The notes beneath the pieces are model-generated. The model did not search any database and was not told the origin of the DNA. It was given only the letters and a program-made list of their open reading frames with translations. A stretch of DNA of 64,000 nucleotides from NCBI RefSeq assembly GCF_000002995.4, contig NW_025062478.1, forward strand, positions 2,108,001 through 2,172,000, read 5' to 3'. The DNA is from Brugia malayi. Lineage: Eukaryota; Nematoda; Chromadorea; Rhabditida; Onchocercidae. The first letter of the stretch is position 1. The number at the start of each line of letters is the position of its first letter. The position numbers and the translations under genes were made by a program. This document shows, one piece after another, positions 14,001-25,150 of the stretch.

Positions 14001-14107
14001 AATATTTGTTTAATTAAATTTTGTGAAATTTTTTTTAGTTAGAAGAAATGACGATGTGAAGAAAAAAAAGGAAACAGAACCAACTATCAATTAATTTCGA
14101 ATTAACA
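11069..14107. other. Divergent intergenic region, unc-42 upstream / membrane-protein gene upstream
   Basis: The two flanking genes point away from each other, so promoters of both should lie here. The left 500 bases are relatively GC-richer, as expected of the unc-42 promoter and leader. CT-rich tracts at 11730-11790 and 11960-12010 and a GA tract at 12178-12220 create spurious reading frames. The rest is AT-rich with A and T runs. I see no RNA gene. Confidence 0.5.
11315..11334. promoter_or_regulatory. Pair of CRE-like TGACGT sites upstream of unc-42
   Basis: TGACGTAA at 11315 and TGACGTTA at 11329 lie about 250 bases upstream of the unc-42 start codon, in a stretch (11150-11530) noticeably less AT-rich than its surroundings. 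TGACGT is the core bound by CREB/ATF-type bZIP factors. Use as a promoter element is inference from motif, pairing and position only. Confidence 0.35.
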
Positions 14108-17100
14108 ATGCCACGAATCAATGCAAATCGCAAATGTCATTTGAGCCAAGACAAAAGCTACAAGGCTTGGCTTATTAGCTTGGCCTATTACGGATGGATA
14201 GCTAATTCGGAACTTCATCAGTTAAAACTTAAATGTAACATTAGTAAGTAAGTTATTGCATGCATTGCATGTAACTGCTGCCAATTTTTACATTACAACT
14301 TTGATTTTCTTCGTAGTAGAAAATAAAAATGAATCAATAAAGGGAAAATGGAGAGAAAGAGAGAGAGAGAGAGAGATCCAGCTAGTGAAAGATTTATTTA
14401 GCTATTGCTGAAATGTTCGAGAAATATCAGTAATCAAGGTGACAAACAAATTTAATTCATAAAATGTCACACCTGCTATAATGTAAACTGAATTAATGTC
14501 ATTGAATTGAAATATTTGCATGCTATCATCCATAGCACTCTCCTAAAATAATGGTACTACTAGCAAAATAATACTAACTGTCATTCAATTATGTCCGGAA
14601 TCTTTTAAACTAGCTGCGATTATTCAGTTTTTCATTATTTCCGGAATCTTCTGGAATTTATCCATCTTCTATTAATTCATTAAGTCATCCAAATAAGGAA
14701 ATATTCATCGATGGCTTTCAAACTTATATGAATGATTTCATTTCTCAAATCAGAAATCTTTAAAAAAAAAAAAAGTTGAATCATTTTATGTAATGTTTGG
14801 ATTAACTGGAAAATTTCAAAGTCGCCGTGAGTCTGATTTGGAACAAGGTTTATCGTTCATTTAATAAAAATATTTTATTCAAAGTTTAGAAATGGAAAAT
14901 TTCTTTTCACTTTTTTTCTGACATATATTTTAGTTTTTCTTTCAAATTTTTGTTAATATTGCATTTGTAAAAGTATGATAATTAAATTTTATTAGAGAGA
15001 GATAAACAATTTATTTATTTATTTTTAATTTTTATTTTTTGAATTAATAACAAATGAATTGATTTAAGCAAATTGATTTTATAAAAAACAAATTTGTGTT
15101 AATCTTAGTTTTATTGAATGTAAATTATATTTTACAATGTTATTTTTGCTTATCAACTTTTCTTTTTGTTATATTAATACAATAGAAGAAAATGTGAAAT
15201 TTTAAAGTATAGTTGAAAATCCCTTTCGTTTTTAAATTTTTTTTTTTTTTTTTTTAGAATCCAATTTAACAACTAATCCAAAAAATGATTACCAAAAATC
15301 AAAATATGGAACAGGATATCGAAATGGTTCAAAATGGTCATCTGATTGGAGTAGAAGCAGTAATACATCAAATACTTCACCGGAACATCCTATAACATTT
15401 GAAGTAACAAGCAGGTAATTCATTTCTCACATTTTAAACCTATTTTAAACCTTCCTTTCCAACATTTTTTTCTATCATTTCAGATTATCATTAAAGCTAT
15501 TATTATAATATTATTATAACATAATGAATTTACTTTATCTCTGATTAATTATGATTAATTAATTTTGTTAATTAAATTTATTTACATAATTTTTGTATGA
15601 ATCAATCATCTGAAAAATTTTTTCTTTTTTTTTTGAGTTTAATTTTATAATAATTGTAATAAATGTAATTTTAAGTGAAACTTTATTACTTTTTACAGCA
15701 TTCCAATGTAAATTGATTTTATTTTTATGTAATGTAAATTGATATTAATTTGATTAAAAAAGTATAAATTGATATTAGTTTGATAAAAAAAAAAAAATGT
15801 AAATTGATATTAACCTGATAAAAATTCCCGCATCAGATAGATCAATAATGAAAATAGTTCAGGAATACAGAATTTGAAGAGGAGGGAAAAAGATGAATAT
15901 TGAGATTAGAAGAAGTGATGATATGCATCACTGGATGGGTCAGTCGAAAAGTGAATATAAAAATAAATTTTAATTCTATTTGAAATTATTTTTGTTGGCA
16001 CTTCAATATCTCTTATAGTATCACAATTTATACATACAATTGACCAGTTTTGATATTAAACCCTGTAACTAATCATAATATTTTGTACAAAAATGAGGTA
16101 AGCTTTGTATATCTATTTATTTTTTTAAATTTAAATATTACAAAATAGATTGTTTAATTTTCATTCATTTTCATTAATTAATTAATTGATTATTGCAGTG
16201 GTAGAAGATGGCTAATTTGCATGCTTATTGCTGTATCTTTACTTCTTTTCTTACTTATTACTGCAATAATAATCGCATATGCAATGAATGGTAAGTGATT
16301 AGCATTGATATTTTAAATGAATTAAATCTAAATTTAAGTGTCAATTTGAAATTGCGTCAATTTTTGTATACAATTCAAATTTTTTTTTTTTTTTTTATTT
16401 TAATGACATTAGTTAGATGTAATTAACAAATATAAAGCATAATTGATAGCTATGTGTTAAATCAGGTGGCTTTTAAGAATCAAACAAATTAAACGTGAAA
16501 ATTATTTGTGTGAGCGTAATATGCCTAATAATTAAAATACAATAAATAAGAATCTTAAATATTTAATTAACTTTGACCAAATCTAAATTAAAAAAAAAAA
16601 AATACTTTTAATGAAAAAAATTTTTCATCATTTCAGTGCTTATTATCAAATTTCCATCATCAACCACAACTCATCAACCATATCCATTTATCACTTCCAC
16701 CTTATCACCAAATTTTACCATTCAACCATTTCCACCACTATTTCCCACTCCAATACCACCATATAAGCCACCAATCATCACAACACTTCCAATTCCAACA
16801 GATCATCTTCAAAAACAAACATTCCTCTGCCAAATATTTCTCTTAAATCAGGCTAATGAAATTTATGCAAATCATAATCGTTTCGAATATCAACAAACAT
16901 CACAAATGATTCAGAATGTGGTATGTTTTATTACAAAAAATAAAAATTAAAATAGTTTTATTTTTTTTTTTTTTTAAAAATGTACAAATTTTTCATTATT
17001 ATTTAGTTGTTACAAAATAATAACTATCAAATATTTTCTTATCAATGATCATATGAATAATACTCTTAGGGCAAATTAAATTATTTTAAACTATCAAAAA

Positions 17101-17875
17101 ATGTATTCTAATATTTTATTAGTGATTAGCATTTCCCATTCCAATACTATGTTTTAATTTTACTTTTATGAAATCTTTTATTTAAATGATTATGAGTATT
17201 ATCAACAATAATATTATAGTAATAATACAAATGTATCCGAATCGAGAATTAATCATTTTCGTTTTTTTTTTTTTGGAGTGAATTTTTTTTTTTTAAATTA
17301 AACTTTTTACTTTTCCAGTTTAAATCCTCTGAATAGCTCAAATTATCATAAGTTATTTGGAAATTTATTTTTTTGCTAATGCTATATTTAAGTTAAACAT
17401 TAGTAAAAATTTCACCCACATATATGATTTCTGATATAATTGAATACAAAAAATAAAATAATAGCGATATAAAATTTTCAAATAATTTTATTTCAGATAT
17501 ACAACCAACTTAAGCAAACGCCTTTACGGCCATATCTGGAAAATGTTTATGTGTGGTATTTGTATAATAGGTAAAAATTTTTTAATAAATTTTTTTTTTC
17601 ATAAAATAAGTTATTCTTTTATTTAGTAATTAAAAAAAAATTATTTATTTTATATTTCAATTTTCATTTTCATTTTTTTTTTTTGTTTGTTTTCCAGTGG
17701 TCCTGATCTTGCTGTCGAATTTTCCATCATATTGCTTACACCATCACATCCAAATATTGGTGTAACATCGGTAAAAAATGTTTTCATTAGCGTTTTACCG
17801 GAAATTGAAGATCAATTAAATGGTACTCATATTGATAAAAATAAAATTTCCATACAATACCTTAATCATCATTAA
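14108..17875 (+). CDS. Type II single-pass membrane protein with possible SEA-like ectodomain
   Basis: Exons 15258-15414, 16199-16290, 16637-16920, 17497-17570 and 17698-17875 join in phase through GT-AG sites. A first exon at 14108-14243 (MPRINANRKC...) fits the phase, ends in an excellent GTAAGTAAGT donor and follows a TTTTTTTTAG acceptor at 14038, but its coding nature is less certain. The protein is about 306 residues. It has no signal peptide; a polar Ser/Asn-rich N-terminus is followed by RRW and a strong transmembrane helix (about 102-128), then a Pro/Thr-rich stalk (about 135-180). A C-terminal domain follows in which LRPYLENVYVWYLYNSG and DLAVEFSIIL recall a SEA domain strand pattern. 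The topology is therefore cytoplasmic N-terminus and extracellular C-terminus. I do not recognise an orthologue, and the SEA call is by eye. Confidence 0.75.
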
Positions 17876-19268
17876 TTTTTTCTTTTCTCTTTTGACGTTT
17901 CATTTGATGTAAATATATTCATTTTCCATTTGTTTGTAAATTATTCATTAAAATTTTGACAGTATTCAATGAAGAGCCAAAAAAATTTAAAACCAAAAAA
18001 TTTAAAAAGATAAAATGTTCGGGAATTGATCGAAACAAGCATCAAGTAACGAAGTGATTGATAATTTGAAATATTTATAAATGAAAGGGAAGAAAATATG
18101 CGCTAAGATCAAAGAGAAAAAAAAGAGGAAATCGAATAAGATAAACAATAAAGAGATTAAAGAGAGGGAAGTTGTTTTAGCAAATAAAGCAAATATTGAG
18201 AAAGGCTAATTAATTAATTAATTATTGCCTGATACTGTAGGATCTTAAAAATTTTTTAAAATTATCTCATTTTTATAGCTGTGGAAGTAGGTGTATATAC
18301 TCTATCATATATAAATTTTTTTTCTATTATTTTATCATTAAAAAAAAATTAGTAAATTTTGAATTTCTCGAAATCTGATAAGAGATACTATGCTGTTTGT
18401 ACATTTCGATATTGAATTATGCACTAAAAGTACATTAACGAAATGAAAAAAAAAAAAAGCAAATTTAAATGTTTAAATACTACCATTCATTAGTAATCGT
18501 ATAAAAGATATTATTTATTATTGTTATCACTATTATTATTATCGTTATCATTGTTATTATTATTACTATTTTCTGTCTTCTTTATCAGCATATAACAACT
18601 TTTTTATTTTCTTATTTATCAGCGTAATCAGTGTGTAACCAATATTTTTTATCAATTTATTAATTTACGAATAATAAGGAATAAATTTGAGATTTGGATT
18701 TGTTTAATATTGAAAAATTAACATCACAATTGATAAAATAGTAATTATTAGAATAAATTACGCCACAAAAACTATAAGTATCTATTTAAGTGGATTAAAA
18801 ACAAACAGATTATATTATTATTATTAGTATCTAATATTAAGCTTTTGATCTTTCCGAACAATTCTTTCTTAATCTTTGCATATATCTAAAGTATAACTGA
18901 AATGACAAGAAATAATTTAATACGAGAATTCATTAATAAATTCACTTATTAAATTCTGAAATTTATGAACTTAAAAAAATTATTATTCAATAAGTTAGAA
19001 ATGAAATCTTTAAAATATTTATTATTTAATTTTTTCACACACAAAAAAAAAAGATTTTCGTTTTCTTTTTTTTTTTTTGTAATTAACTAAAATATTAGAA
19101 GAATAAATAAAATGAAAAGAAATGAGTATTTTATGTGATTGTAATAATGGAATGAATAAATTATGCACAAATATATACAATAAAATAAAATTAAATCAAA
19201 ATTACATCAAAACATTTAGCATTGATTCTAAAATATTTAAAAGAATTATTTAGATAATAAATTTTTTA
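17876..19268. other. Intergenic spacer between convergent genes
   Basis: 3' flank of both neighbours. It contains AATAAA hexamers near 18150 and 18183 usable by the plus-strand gene, and a degenerate TTATTATTA tract at about 18505-18575. I see no coding exon. The last codons of the minus-strand neighbour contain a GTACGT donor-like site, so an additional 3' exon of that gene inside this spacer cannot be excluded. Confidence 0.5.
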
Positions 19269-22200
19269 TTAAATTCTCAAAATACGTACATTTTTTAGTA
19301 ATTGCCTATCATTAAATGATTCATTTTGTTGTAACAATGCGGAATTTTCCAAATTGCTTAGAACAATAATTCGATCGTTTCTGCGCAAATGTTCATCCTT
19401 CTTTAATTGTTTGAATGTATTACTTAATGTAATACCAAAATGTGACAGTAATGTGCTACAGCAACAACCACAACAGCTTAAATAATAAATAGAAATTAAT
19501 ATCTAATCTGAATAATTGAATAATTAATTATGCAAATTTGAACTGCTAATTATTTTATTCATGAAATAGTGAAATTCTTAGAAATAATTTTTATTAATGA
19601 TAAAAATTATTTGTATATGATAATTATAATCATATATTTATATCATAGTTATCAAGTTTAGATTTTATTTGAATATTTTAACAATTATTTATTGCAAAAT
19701 TTTTTTTCTTCTTTTTTTTGAAATCTTCAGTATGTTAATTAATGAATTTTATATGATAATATTATGGTAGAATTTATGGAAGAGAATTTATTAAATAGTT
19801 TAGCAATGAATTATTACTTATCAGAATGTGAAAAATTAATTTTCTGGTGAAAAATTTTGATTAATTAAAGAGTAAATAACTTTTTTTTTTTTTGTTTTAT
19901 ATTTTTGTTTTCAATTCTTAAATTATAATTAACTGAGATAAATGAAAGAAAGCAATTTTGCTTGCAAATGTTATTTATTTATGAGGAAAAGAACGAACAC
20001 TGAACAATTTCTACTTCAAAAAATTTCGAAAAATTTTTTTTGATATATTTGCTAGCCTCTTGAAAAAATTATTTATTCTTGGAATGATATTTCAACTATT
20101 CGAGTTTACAGTCAATTAAATGAATGATCTTTGATTCTAAATTAATTTTATATTTCACATTAGATAAATATATTACAAAATTCATAACTCACTAACCTTT
20201 CTAACCAATATTATACTTTAATAAGTTAAGTAATAAAATGAAAAAATAAAATTGCATTATTACCTTAAAATGTTCTATTTTAAAACTTAAATTTAAGCAA
20301 TGTAAAATTGATTAACGAAGAATTTAGACTGAATGTAGTAAATACATACTACTTTTTATAAAATACTATTTGTTATGAATACTATTCGTTATAAAAAAAA
20401 AAATAAATAAATAAATAAAACTATTTATCACAAAATTTACAATATTACAAAAATTTGTCATAAAAAATATCAAAAAAATTTGTCACAAAAAAATTTAAGG
20501 ATAAACTAATTGATGCCATTATGGTATTTTTAAAAGTTGTCCCATATAAGATAATAAATCGTTTCTTTTTTCTTGAAATCAATATCTTATCAATTAATTG
20601 AAATTATCAGAAAAGAAAATGATATGAAATGATGGAATAATTCTTACCCTGATATGATAAAGAAATATATGAAACCAAGTAAAATAATAATGAATAATAT
20701 TGGTGCAATAATATTTCTAAAAATCCATGAGCAAACTTCTCCAAGTTTTATGAGAATTTCATCAAAACCATCACTAACACGATTTGGTACCTCAGAGAAA
20801 AAACCTTCAACCTAAATTATCAAAAATAAAAACCAAAAAAAAAAAAATCAAATTTGAATTAAAATTTGAAAGATTTTTTTTGTGGAATTTTTCTTTTTCT
20901 TTTTAAAAAATATTTTACAAATTATAGGTGTCCAAAAAAAAAACATTTCTATGCTAAAATTAATTCAGCTAAAATAATATAATTATTTAATTGATACAGT
21001 AAAATGAATTTAATCATTATCATTGCAATTATCACAAATGAATATATATATGTCTTTGTTGCATTTAACACATCAATGAAACTTATAAATTAACAATATT
21101 TAATTAAAATTGAAAAAAAATTTTTTTTTGAAACTTTTTTTAAGCAAATCTATTATAAATGATAATTGTCAAAAATTATGACTAAAATTTGAAAGCTTAA
21201 TTTTTCAAAAATTTAATTTATTTCATTTTATTTAAAAAAAAAAAATAAAAGAATGGTTAATAATTTGAATGCAAAAGTGACAAAATCACTTCATCACCAG
21301 CTCCACGTAATGTTGTTTCGGCTGTTTTCATTACCGTAGCTTTCAACTTTTCGCCACTACTTTTCAAATTTTTTGCTACCATACTAAAAACATCCTTTGA
21401 TTGTTCAACAAAATTCTGCGCGCTATCAAATTTTTTACCAATTTCTAAAAAGTTTTGACATTGTAAAATTGAAATTAAATTTGACGTTGAAAAAAAAAAA
21501 AACAAATTTGAACTTTTATTTTTTTAACCGTTCAATTCAATCAATTAAATACCTAATTATCGTATGTTACTAATTAACAATGAATTAATGAATTCTAAAA
21601 AATTCATTATGTTTCTAAATGATTTGTTAAGTAATTTAAGTATAAGAAAATTGCTCTTTCAACAAAAATTTCTGCAATAAAATTCGTCGTTTTAGCTTAT
21701 ACATAAAAATATATTGGAATTCACATTTTCAATTAAAGTAAACGAATGAGATTTTTAAATTTAGTAACACTTTGTCCTCATCAAAATCATATTTTTCTCC
21801 AAATTTAGAAAAGCTATTTTAATGACAAACTAAAGTACAATCCGGATAGAATATTAATGACAATAGTAATTATAATAATAATATTGGTAGTAAAACTGAT
21901 GATAACAATAATAATAGTAATAATAATAATGATAAATGATGATGAATCAATGCATTTTAAAATAAAGAAAAAGAAAATTATTTGGATTATATTTGCTTAA
22001 TTTCAGCAAATTTTTGTGTCATTTTAATATTTCATATATCGGAAAAAATATGAAACTTCAATTTTATGAATATAATTTCTTTTCTTAGTTCCAATAATCA
22101 ATTCTTTCTGATTTTTTTTTTTTTTCAAAAATTGAAGTTTGCTTTCGTTTTCATTTTAAAAAATTATATATTGAGAATTGTTAAATTCAGAGCTCAGAGC

Positions 22201-22717
22201 ATATCTGTAACATAGTTTTATTAATTTTTTAAAGATTAGGGAAAAAAAAACTTTGAATTATTCAAATAACTTATCAACTGGGAAGTCACAATAACAATTA
22301 GCGTATCAGTTATAAATTTTTACCGATGGTAAGTTATTTTATAATAATTTAAATTACAAAATAAAGTTAAATTGTAATTGCAAATGATCAAAAAATTTAA
22401 AGCTTAAAATAACAAATGATCCGTTGTAAAAATTCGTCAATTATTAAAATTAACGTCAAAAAAATAATTTTTGTTAATTAAAGTTAGCTGGTTTTTTTTT
22501 CTTTAGAATTATTAAAATTCAAATGTTTTTTATCAAAATAAAATAATTAAAAATAAAAAATTAACAAACCATTCAAAAATTGATTAGATTTTTCACCAAT
22601 TTTTTGTTGTGTTTGCTGAAAGAATTGTTTCATACTTTCTGTCCATTCATCGGTCAAAAATGACATTGCATTTGCGCCAACAATTAATGTTATCAAGAAA
22701 TTAATCACTAAACACAT
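19269..22717 (-). CDS. Signal-peptide, single-pass membrane protein with CCGCCC cluster (unrecognised)
   Basis: Four exons in transcript order: 22717-22570, 21444-21290, 20811-20648 and 19476-19269, in phase, giving 224 residues. Residues 1-17 form a signal peptide ending VGANA. Residues about 18-130 are polar, glutamine/lysine-rich and helical in appearance, with repeated amphipathic segments (QFFQQTQQKIGEK, FDSAQNFVEQSKDVF, MKTAETTL). A transmembrane helix spans about 135-155 (IIAPILFIIILLGFIYFFII). Directly after it comes GCCGCCC, a likely palmitoylation-type cysteine cluster, then a basic cytoplasmic tail of about 60 residues. The topology is type I. The exon 2 donor (GTGATT) is weak. The ATG follows an ATTTTAG acceptor by two bases, typical of a spliced-leader addition site. 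I do not recognise the family and assign no function. Confidence 0.75.
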
Positions 22718-23043
22718 ATCTAAAATTGATTTATTTATTTACTTATTTTTTTCTAAAATTAAATTAACATTAAAAGATTTGTTTTTTTATTTATTTTTTT
22801 TCATAAATTACTTAATAATTTATTCACGCAACACTAAAATTTATTACACAAAGGCTAATTTTCGGAATGTAAATAATACTAAGTGTAATGATTAAAATTA
22901 TTTAATAATCTAATTATCACTATCATTAAATAGTAATAGCAAATTAAATTAAATAAATATAATAAATACATTCAACTTTAAAATATTCCATTGATCATTC
23001 AATTTTTTTCTGATCTTCTGCAAAAAAGGAAGAAGGAAATTTT

Positions 23044-23105
23044 AAACCGGTTTAACGGAACAGTTGAAATAAACTCAAACCGGTTTATTGGAACAGTTGA
23101 AATAA
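23044..23105. promoter_or_regulatory. Tandem Grainyhead-like AACCGGTT sites
   Basis: A 29-base block beginning AAACCGGTTTA and ending GGAACAGTTGAAATAA occurs twice (23044-23072 and 23077-23105) with only two differences, about 330-390 bases upstream of the minus-strand membrane-protein ATG at 22717. AACCGGTT is the known consensus for Grainyhead/CP2 factors, which act in epidermis. Each copy also carries AACAGTTG, an E-box-like/Myb-like core. Regulatory use is inferred. Confidence 0.4.
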
Positions 23106-24819
23106 CCTAACGCTAACATAATCCATAATTTCGTTATATAATAAATTTAATGAAAATTTGCTTACCGTAATAAATGATTTACAATCATGCGATTCCTTTA
23201 GTTGAATAAAAAGTTGACAATAAAATGTTAATCGGACAAGGCGATAGTTGACACATTAATTTTAATGAATTGATCCATTCCCTAACATTGTCACTTTTTT
23301 CCTGTATGTTTCCATTCAGGCGGAATATCTATACGTTTGATATTTTAGCACTTTAAAAAAAAAAAAAAAAAAAAGATGTTTGAGTAAATAAAATTTTTAA
23401 AGTAAACAATTAATTTAAGCGTTTGTAGCTTACTTACAACAATTTAATATTTTAAAACAAATATTTGACAAATAGTGGAACGATTCTTTGTTAATTGTTA
23501 AACAATTAGCAAATAATAATTACAAAAAATCATTCTTTAAATAAACAAAGGAAGAATAAAGAACTTGAAATATTATAAATAATTGATAAAGGTAAGAATT
23601 TGAAATTATTCAAATTGAAAATTAAAAATGAACAAAAATTATTGCTGTATTTGTTTTTGCTTTAGCACTACTGCTTGATATTTTTTGAAACTTGTTTATG
23701 TTGCGGTAAATATATTTGCAATGTTTGAAATTGAAATTTGAACAGTAATGGACAAAAATAAATTTAACTCAATTAAAATGTGATTTAAAATGTATATTAC
23801 TTGTTAGATTTTAAAATTAAGAATTTTGGAAATATTTTTTGATATGTCTTATTTAAAAGAAACAGTAAAATGAGAGATCAATGAGAAAAGCTTTTGTTCA
23901 AATTCATTAAATGCTTAATGATTGATATTTTAAATTTGCTTATAATTCAAAAAGCTATTACACTTTTCAAAATAATTCCCAAAATATTTTAATCTATTCG
24001 ATTCTTCAATTAAACATTATATTAAAATTCAATTTCATGAAAATATATTCATATAATTATTTGGGAAGTGAAGATATGATAATTTTAATAATTAATAAAT
24101 TTCATAAATTATCAAATAATAGAAATTTTCGCAACCTTAAGAAATTGAAAAGGATTCTTTATTATTCGGAGGCAGTGTGTGATTAATTCTAAATATGTTA
24201 TTTATCATTTTGATAACACTACAACTGTTCTTTCTTTTAATGTTTACTGCTTATTTGTAAAAAAGAAAAAATTATTTATTTTTTAAAAGCGCAAAATTCA
24301 CAGTCAGAAAATGTCATCTAAAGTTAAAATCCATACTTTGTCATTTTTTTTCAGCATTGGAAATATCATCAAAAAAAAGACGAAAAGTCGATATAAAGTT
24401 ATTAACAATGAAGTTTATTATTATTCATAAGATAATAATATTTATTGATGAATCATTGAAAATTAAAGAAAAAAAAACTTTTCCATTTTTTGATGTATTT
24501 TATTTGGAATATATTTTTGAAATTGATCCCAATAGCATGAAATTACTAACTTGTTATCATTATACTCAATAATAAATATTTTCTTTGAGTTGTAAAAGTG
24601 ACATAAAACATTTATAAATAAGATAGCATTGAATTGCTCAGTAAAAAAGCAGAACCTTAAGAGAGGAAAATGAAATATTTACAACAACATTTGATCTATA
24701 AAATTACATTTATATGTGATTTTCGACAGAAAAAAATTTTTTTTAAAAAAATGGCTAATGAAATGCTTAAAATTATTGATGAAATGCTTCTGATCAGGAG
24801 ATAATTTATTAATAAATGA

Positions 24820-25150
24820 ACTGATGATGATAATCTTGATTAGGAAATGGCAATAACAATGATGAAGGTGATAACAATAACGTAATGGAAGTGAAATGAT
24901 GATAATGCCGTTAATAACAATAATAATAATAACAATGATTTTGATGACAATGATGATGATAAGGATGGTGGCAACGTGGTGGAAGTGGGATGGTGATAAT
25001 AATAACAATAATATTAATAATAATATTGATGTCAGTGATGATATAAGTAACGTGGTGTAAGTGGAATAATGATAATGCTATTAATAATAAAAATGATAAT
25101 ATCAATAACAATGTTGTTGGCATTGATGATGATAATGCCGCTAATAGTGT
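24820..25150. repeat. Degenerate GAT/AAT trinucleotide tract
   Basis: About 330 bases dominated by GATGAT, AATAAT and GATAATG units, with GTGG-containing interruptions recurring roughly every 75-80 bases (for example AACGTGGTGGAAGTGG near 24973 and AACGTGGTGTAAGTGG near 25050). This suggests a higher-order repeat built from trinucleotides. Confidence 0.7.

Noticed and set aside
24357..24572. Frame MEISSKKRRKVDIKLL... preceded by TTTTTTTTCAG
   Set aside because: The acceptor and KKRRK look tempting, but the rest is AT-driven Ile/Lys/Phe, there is no partner exon, and no recognisable protein.
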